From positions 4,092,001 to 4,156,000 of the forward strand of contig NZ_CP042434.1 in NCBI RefSeq assembly GCF_007971385.1: a stretch of DNA of 64,000 nucleotides, given 5' to 3'. The translations under genes and the position numbers were made by a program. Of the stretch, positions 61,201 to 64,000 are shown piece after piece (positions within the stretch are counted from its first letter, which is position 1; each line of letters starts with the position of its first letter). Source of the DNA: Arachidicoccus ginsenosidivorans. Lineage in GTDB: Bacteria > Bacteroidota > Bacteroidia > Chitinophagales > Chitinophagaceae. A model generated the notes under the pieces. It did not search any database. It saw only the letters and a program-made list of their open reading frames with translations, and was not told the origin of the DNA.

Positions 61201-61526
61201 GTTTTACCGGAACCTGTGCCGGTCGTCACGATAGTGGGCTCTGGTATTTTACCAATGGTAGATAGTCTCTCCCAGGATTTTACCTGGTGATCGTATGGGG
61301 ACCAGCTGGGTTTAATCATGAGTGGAATAGCCTCGATAGCCTGCTGGTTAGCCTTGACGAACCTGAGTTTTAATGACAAATATGGTCCTTTGAACATGCC
61401 TCCTGTTGGATGCTCAATGAAGTCCTCAAAACCTTTGGCAACATTTCTTTCCCGAAAACTAAAGGTAGTTGTCAGGTAGGATTTGATGGATTCTTTTATT
61501 TCTAGTGCTTGTTGAATACTTAGCAT
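55227..61526 (-). CDS. Giant DEAD/DEAH-box helicase with DUF1998 (MZB) domain, DruE/DrmA-B-like
   Basis: A 2099-residue SF2 helicase. Motif I is TTGTGSGKTE (101-110), motif Ia LYPMNALATDQAKRL, motif II LDELHTYDGAQGTDV (near 236), motif III GTSATIG; motifs V/VI come far downstream (STLEMGIDIGN near 1027, QRVGRAGRSSG near 1060). The intervening 750 residues carry several Cys pairs (WYCRECNSAGW, CPCCNGSD, YTCDTCEDTQ). After them come a zinc ribbon (FCSKCDHL...GNCPKCGDP) and the DUF1998 region (DTIPGGTGYLKELF, then CECQLNGHDGCYKCIYSYHN near 1620). Near 1780, IYLDGYQFHASEQHNN with LTWDDL resembles a Vsr/DUF559-like nuclease core. This size and build match Druantia DruE-type and DISARM-type proteins. 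It sits 70 bases after the methylase gene. Confidence 0.85.
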   Translation of the reverse strand: MLSIQQALEIKESIKSYLTTTFSFRERNVAKGFEDFIEHPTGGMFKGPYLSLKLRFVKANQQAIEAIPLMIKPSWSPYDHQVKSWERLSTIGKIPEPTIVTTGTGSGKTESFLFPILDYCHHYQYRKGIKVIILYPMNALATDQAKRLAEIIYNDPRLKDKITAGLFVGEGRGPKGQKPKIMGETNIIENNDYILDAPPDILLTNFKMLDYALMKNNYHKLWNHNLKDTTLLKFLVLDELHTYDGAQGTDVANLIRRLKLKLKLPAGQLCPVGTSATIGSGPEAAVNLAKYATKVFGEEITESAIITENRISPDEFFLEDDKLSTFLPELPVLEALQYDEERGYDWFINKTIDAWQLNKTSLAPGLMGLKIVKDLVIVINKTTSIKTIKDIIRDLTTANEAFRNLPEQVSGSGSVFDPRQRVIESLCTLISEAKDIDNPRSPFMYLQVQLWIRELSGVQMQMGSEPVFTFRDQVDADEEVVALPPWYCRECNSAGWLGVKRENSDTFSKDVHEIYEKYFSKNKNVYYLLRADSLSPDNIQISGYQPTDANFNLILDPKYLSPAIETQQGAAVQSFRKVNDNKMEPTCPCCNGSDTISIIGTKVPTLSSIAVSQTLATDLDATDEKGRKILAFTNSVQDAAHQAGFVESRNYRFALRTAVQKIINQLDEPIRLNELVDKFLAYWKEHGDESGKAPLDGYLYRFFPKDYLGKLSPKNFIQNGHYSQQFLREFDLRVRWEIYCEFGYNARVGRTLEKTGASAAYFDAEKLEQGWEVMQPWLASNDTSQEINKDTFITFSNLVLHRLKNRGGIDHAFLSKYRQKDYNIWDLNWQRDDRHFLNQRFAERTRFPKILTTGSSQNTKLDTTRTSTNNWYHAFFKKSFTTGAFLTTDFINDFYLEWTRALTQAGILNHQTAKDQDNYAINPAVIWVNKDTNQYTCDTCEDTQFSNGPVNLVQQGACLSYRCTGHYNASPQNESNYYKEVYNRNRSPRVFAKEHTGLLERDAREALEYDFKNREKPNSVNALIATSTLEMGIDIGNLNTTYNNSIPPLPSNFLQRVGRAGRSSGSATVVNFAKNQNHDLYYFTDPLAMMNGEVSTPGCYLEAKDILKRHFTAFCVDSWTSENPSDNTIPGQIRLLKLTHTSLIDPSFFVNRFNKFIETHKSELISSFLSQYDTNIQYNIFPEIEQSLNTGTFYDSLIKVFERLKIDLQKLDDRRKDINQQKRTLNLAKGDPLFEDLKKEQKNINGLKSTIYNKNILEHLTNCGILPNYAFPETGVTLNARLHSGSNVKQESISQDKTFEIVRPAVSALKELAPENYFYTQGYRFQISGVNTFNWGDRAIKHTKRFCSKCDHLADDASASAGNCPKCGDPSWSSSANTHTYVQMTGVGSFSNRGKAALDDRSDDRERYPYQMMSHVLLDKASSEGAWVLKDIPFGIEYVKNIRILTANYGRSDSSDSNKININEIEILRKGFVTCKTCGKSVSSTQLYNDASDYHYGFCRHRDIVYDSKHLRTDVFEEIFLFKEMQTEALKIVLPIQDFETETDISLFQSGLELGFKKYFKGNPSHIHILPYKEYNQKTDKTDRFLLVYDTIPGGTGYLKELFSPESFSQLLRLGYEAIKNCECQLNGHDGCYKCIYSYHNQYNREDLSRAKAEKWFEKIVQKAGQWDQTNAGLTSITNTGKIEESELEERFIKYIAKYAEKLKGYTFSAVKEEGVVSYKLVIDSEDIKAIYWIKPQVVLGPKDNIQFNTRTDFMISCAKYKCNGQDYHSEIKKIAIYLDGYQFHASEQHNNFEKDIQLRSAIIKNEQYRTWTLTWDDLNYFEKQLKGDNSLAIDPLAAYIHTHVSPNFQKLLPQIKDLQQARIPYASAINNVDRLFFQLIHPPIAPNKTAWFYFLGSWSKSFLNVSYDPTQLKQVYKKQDIPNSYIKTNAKKDLNGLIPVNQPENKLIIDWDILVNIGTKQVYQHLIINNLQAIDKEDWQFFWNIFNLFQTPHIYEYNKEEEALELEDDNWSEELFENYADYLHPIIAQAIEKNIITVDNKDFIDSYLDKNGHVLADGELILQDIKVAINPSTPESKKILEENGFKIYNNDDLDNIDL

Positions 61527-61596
61527 AACTTGATTTCTTATTTAAACGGTCAGCCCGGTCTATTGCCTACCAGTAAACCCTCAGTGATTAACCCAG

Positions 61597-64000
61597 TCAT
61601 AAACGGCTTTCAAAATGCGCCCAGGCGCGCTTATAATCCGCCACCCGGTCACATTTAGTGAATGGAGCGTAATAGATTACCTTTTCTCCATTATAGAGCG
61701 CTGATTTTGTAATGGTGTGTTCATACTGCTCCCCTGCTGGAAGGTCTTTAATTTTCTCCCAGTCAGGTCGGTCCAGTCCGACACCTGTTAAGCCTTTACT
61801 ACAGGTAAAGACAATATTGCCTTTTGTGTCATACCAGGTGTCGTCCTCATTTTGTTGTAGAACCGGGAATTGAATGTTGTACATTAAAATTAATTCTTCT
61901 AGTGAAAGACCGAGTGCCATTGCGGTGATTACGTCAATTTCTACAAGCGCCATCCGGCGCTCAAAATAGTTACGTAGCGGGGTATTCCAGGACCAAGTCT
62001 TAGATAAAGCGGAAAAAGGCTTTAATCTATTGTCTTGGGTGGACCAGGCGTCTTTAGTGAATGCTGGATCATAGTTTTCCTCCCAGAGTTCAGCGTAGTG
62101 GGTATTGAGGCAGTTGAGGAGAAGAGTTCGTACATATAACGCGCTATTATAATTATTATTAATATTCAATGGTAGGTTTAAAAGTTGACTACTGTCATAT
62201 AATCCTGCTTTGCCAATAGTTTTAATGAAAAAATCAATAACAATTGAAGACGTTACTCCAGAAAATTCAATTAATGAATGTAAAGATTTAAATATTATAG
62301 ATTTAATGGTGTTAATGTGAGTCCCTTTGGGTGGAATAATTGCACCCGATAAGGTTCTTTCTCCTGCCTGGCTTAACATCGCCCGAAACGCCACCTTATA
62401 ATAACCCAACCAATTGCCGTTTTCGTCTTCAAACCCTTTAATGGTGGAACCATAACCCGCAGTTACATTCAGTGGGGTGTAATTCGTGCGAGCGACGTAA
62501 TCAGCTTTAATGGATGTTAAATCAATAATATCATAATCAGCTTTTTCCACACAAATTGCCCTCGGGGTTTTATACATCGGATTGCCCACGAATAAATGTG
62601 GCCCGGAATAGATCATTTCGTATTTACTAAAATCCGGGTATTTTGTGTCCCTTTGTATAAAACCTGCTGTGACATCGTTGGTCTCATGCCAACCTTCGGA
62701 TATTTTATTTTCAATATCTGCCACTTTGCCTGGAAACTCCCCAATCTTTTTAATTACGTCAACAATGCCTTTTGCATGGATACTGACTAGTTTTGACCCC
62801 TGCCAATTTTTGCTATTTTCAAAGGTTGCAGCTAATATTTTTAATACCTCTTCATCAATGAGTACTTTTCTTGATGGATGAGGTTTCGTGTTCCAGACAA
62901 AATTTCCAGTTGCACTATCCTTGATTTTTATTCCTTGAACGGGCTCTAATGCAGCTGTTGGGTTCTCAATAAAACAACCTTCAATCGTTGCCGGATGGAA
63001 TAGGTTGTTGATTGAGTAAAATTTTTGAATACCTAATTTTCCTGCATAGATGTTGATTCCGTATTTTTCACGGTGCGCCACCTCTGCAAAAAGGTTGAAT
63101 GCATTTTGGAACTGAAAGTGATACCTCAATCTTTTATAAACCTCCTCCCTTAATGCATATCCTTTTGGATCATCATAAATGCCTTCGGGATGAATAAGCC
63201 CTAAGAAGCCGTCGTTATTAATCCAATGCAGTCCATTCTCCAATACGCATTTATACAAGTTGGTTTGCTGGCCTTTGAGTAATGGATAATTTTGAAAGGC
63301 ATTCATGAAAACGGCCGATGCATCGTTTTCAATGTTTTCAGTAAAATATAAATCTTGCCTGCTTGGATTCTCTAAGAATTCGGCCTGTAATTTTTTGACC
63401 TTTGGTGCAGATATCTTTCTGATCTCCAGCTCGGGATAGATCTCAGACATCAAGTCCTTTTCCTCAAATGTAATCTTGAGCCATGGCGGATTTCCTACAG
63501 CCACATCAAAACCTTTTCTGTCTACAAATACTTCAATGAATTCCAGTTCATAATGAAAGAATTTATACTGCGCTGCATATTTTTGAATTAGCTGGGCACG
63601 TTGATTAGTAAATAGCGAGGAGGTGGATTGTTTTAGTGCCTCCGCAAGTTGTTTTACAATGGATTTTTTATCCTTACGGTAGCTTTTTATTAACTCCTCG
63701 TCAATTAATTGTTCAGGACTGTCCTGATGGATATTGTCTAAGTCCAGGTTTAAGATTTGAATCAAGTCATTATACCATTCTGCTCTGGTGGGAAAATCTT
63801 CGGCACTTCGCACATCCCAGAACCATAAGCTACACCAATAATCCATGATTTGTTTTAGCTTATAGTATGGCGCATTGGGTTTTAATCTGTTATCCGCAAA
63901 TTCTTTTTTTTGTTGATATGAATAGGAGTCTAACATCTTGTATGCAATGTCTTCAGATCCAAAAAATACGGCATTTGATTTTGTAATAATGGCAATATCT
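61597..64000 (-). CDS. Eco57I-type N6-adenine DNA methylase/restriction-modification protein, C-terminal part
   Basis: At least 801 residues are visible, open to the right window edge (the frame has no stop through 64000), so the N-terminus is missing; the Met at 63936 is probably internal. The catalytic motif IV is present: VAVGNPPWLKITFEEKD (about residue 145 counting from 63936). Typical elements of the Eco57I-type class follow: FLGLIHPEGIYDDPKG, FQFQNAFNLFAEVAHREKYG, and a long target-recognition-like C-terminus ending AHFESRL. Such proteins modify adenine in specific sites, marking self DNA, and many large ones carry an N-terminal nuclease or helicase. The SAM-binding motif I must lie outside the window. 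It is the first visible gene of the leftward block. Confidence 0.82.
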   Translation of the reverse strand, partial: DIAIITKSNAVFFGSEDIAYKMLDSYSYQQKKEFADNRLKPNAPYYKLKQIMDYWCSLWFWDVRSAEDFPTRAEWYNDLIQILNLDLDNIHQDSPEQLIDEELIKSYRKDKKSIVKQLAEALKQSTSSLFTNQRAQLIQKYAAQYKFFHYELEFIEVFVDRKGFDVAVGNPPWLKITFEEKDLMSEIYPELEIRKISAPKVKKLQAEFLENPSRQDLYFTENIENDASAVFMNAFQNYPLLKGQQTNLYKCVLENGLHWINNDGFLGLIHPEGIYDDPKGYALREEVYKRLRYHFQFQNAFNLFAEVAHREKYGINIYAGKLGIQKFYSINNLFHPATIEGCFIENPTAALEPVQGIKIKDSATGNFVWNTKPHPSRKVLIDEEVLKILAATFENSKNWQGSKLVSIHAKGIVDVIKKIGEFPGKVADIENKISEGWHETNDVTAGFIQRDTKYPDFSKYEMIYSGPHLFVGNPMYKTPRAICVEKADYDIIDLTSIKADYVARTNYTPLNVTAGYGSTIKGFEDENGNWLGYYKVAFRAMLSQAGERTLSGAIIPPKGTHINTIKSIIFKSLHSLIEFSGVTSSIVIDFFIKTIGKAGLYDSSQLLNLPLNINNNYNSALYVRTLLLNCLNTHYAELWEENYDPAFTKDAWSTQDNRLKPFSALSKTWSWNTPLRNYFERRMALVEIDVITAMALGLSLEELILMYNIQFPVLQQNEDDTWYDTKGNIVFTCSKGLTGVGLDRPDWEKIKDLPAGEQYEHTITKSALYNGEKVIYYAPFTKCDRVADYKRAWAHFESRL

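Noticed and set aside
1..64000. Search for tRNA, rRNA, riboswitches, transposases and integrases
   Set aside because: None could be recognised by eye; a covariance-model search would be needed to exclude small RNAs.

Overview
The window looks like chromosome of a member of the Bacteroidota, probably from the Chitinophagaceae/Sphingobacteriales side. The evidence is a SusC/SusD pair, a short RpoD-type primary sigma factor of about 285 residues, promoters of the form TTG-N20-TAnnTTTG, few Shine-Dalgarno sequences, and many lipoproteins with Bacteroidota-style lipoboxes. No rRNA, tRNA, CRISPR array or insertion sequence was recognised. The genus cannot be fixed from the sequence alone.

Layout. 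1-6.5 kb: a giant NdvB/ChvB-like cyclic glucan synthase running off the left edge, with a frameshift near its window end. 7-12.3 kb: a nucleoside-type MFS permease, a polysaccharide flippase and RecQ. 12.7-16.5 kb: arabinose-5-phosphate isomerase, a sugar MFS permease broken by a one-base frameshift, and a divergent SDR/HxlR pair with its operator region. 17.4-23.9 kb: a tripartite TolC/adaptor/RND efflux operon whose adaptor is also frameshifted. 25.3-31 kb: a SusC/SusD operon and a convergent FadR-type GntR regulator. 31-37 kb: sigma factor, YceI lipoprotein, S9 peptidase, rhomboid protease. 37-50 kb: PyrH, GltD/GltB, a glutathione peroxidase, a beta-helix lipoprotein and DNA polymerase I. 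50.2-51.7 kb: an AAA-like ATPase/PD-(D/E)xK protein. 52.2-64 kb: a leftward gene block that looks like an anti-phage defence locus, continuing past the right edge.

Two parts stand out. First, an almost identical palindrome, ATTATGT-NAT-ACATAAT, lies at the expected start site of susC and, within a longer perfect palindrome, just upstream of the gntR promoter. This links the regulator to the transporter operon, a connection gene order alone would not prove. Second, the right end encodes an Eco57I-type N6-adenine methylase (C-terminal part), a 2099-residue DUF1998-type helicase with a possible C-terminal nuclease domain, and a UvrD-type helicase with a RelE-like N-terminus, followed 14 bases later by an exported esterase. 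The parts resemble the Druantia/DISARM world, but I cannot match the set to a named system from sequence alone.

Three single-base losses in short homopolymers (near 369-371, 14203-14206 and 19338-19339) break otherwise well-preserved genes. Sequencing error is the simplest reading, real mutation the alternative.
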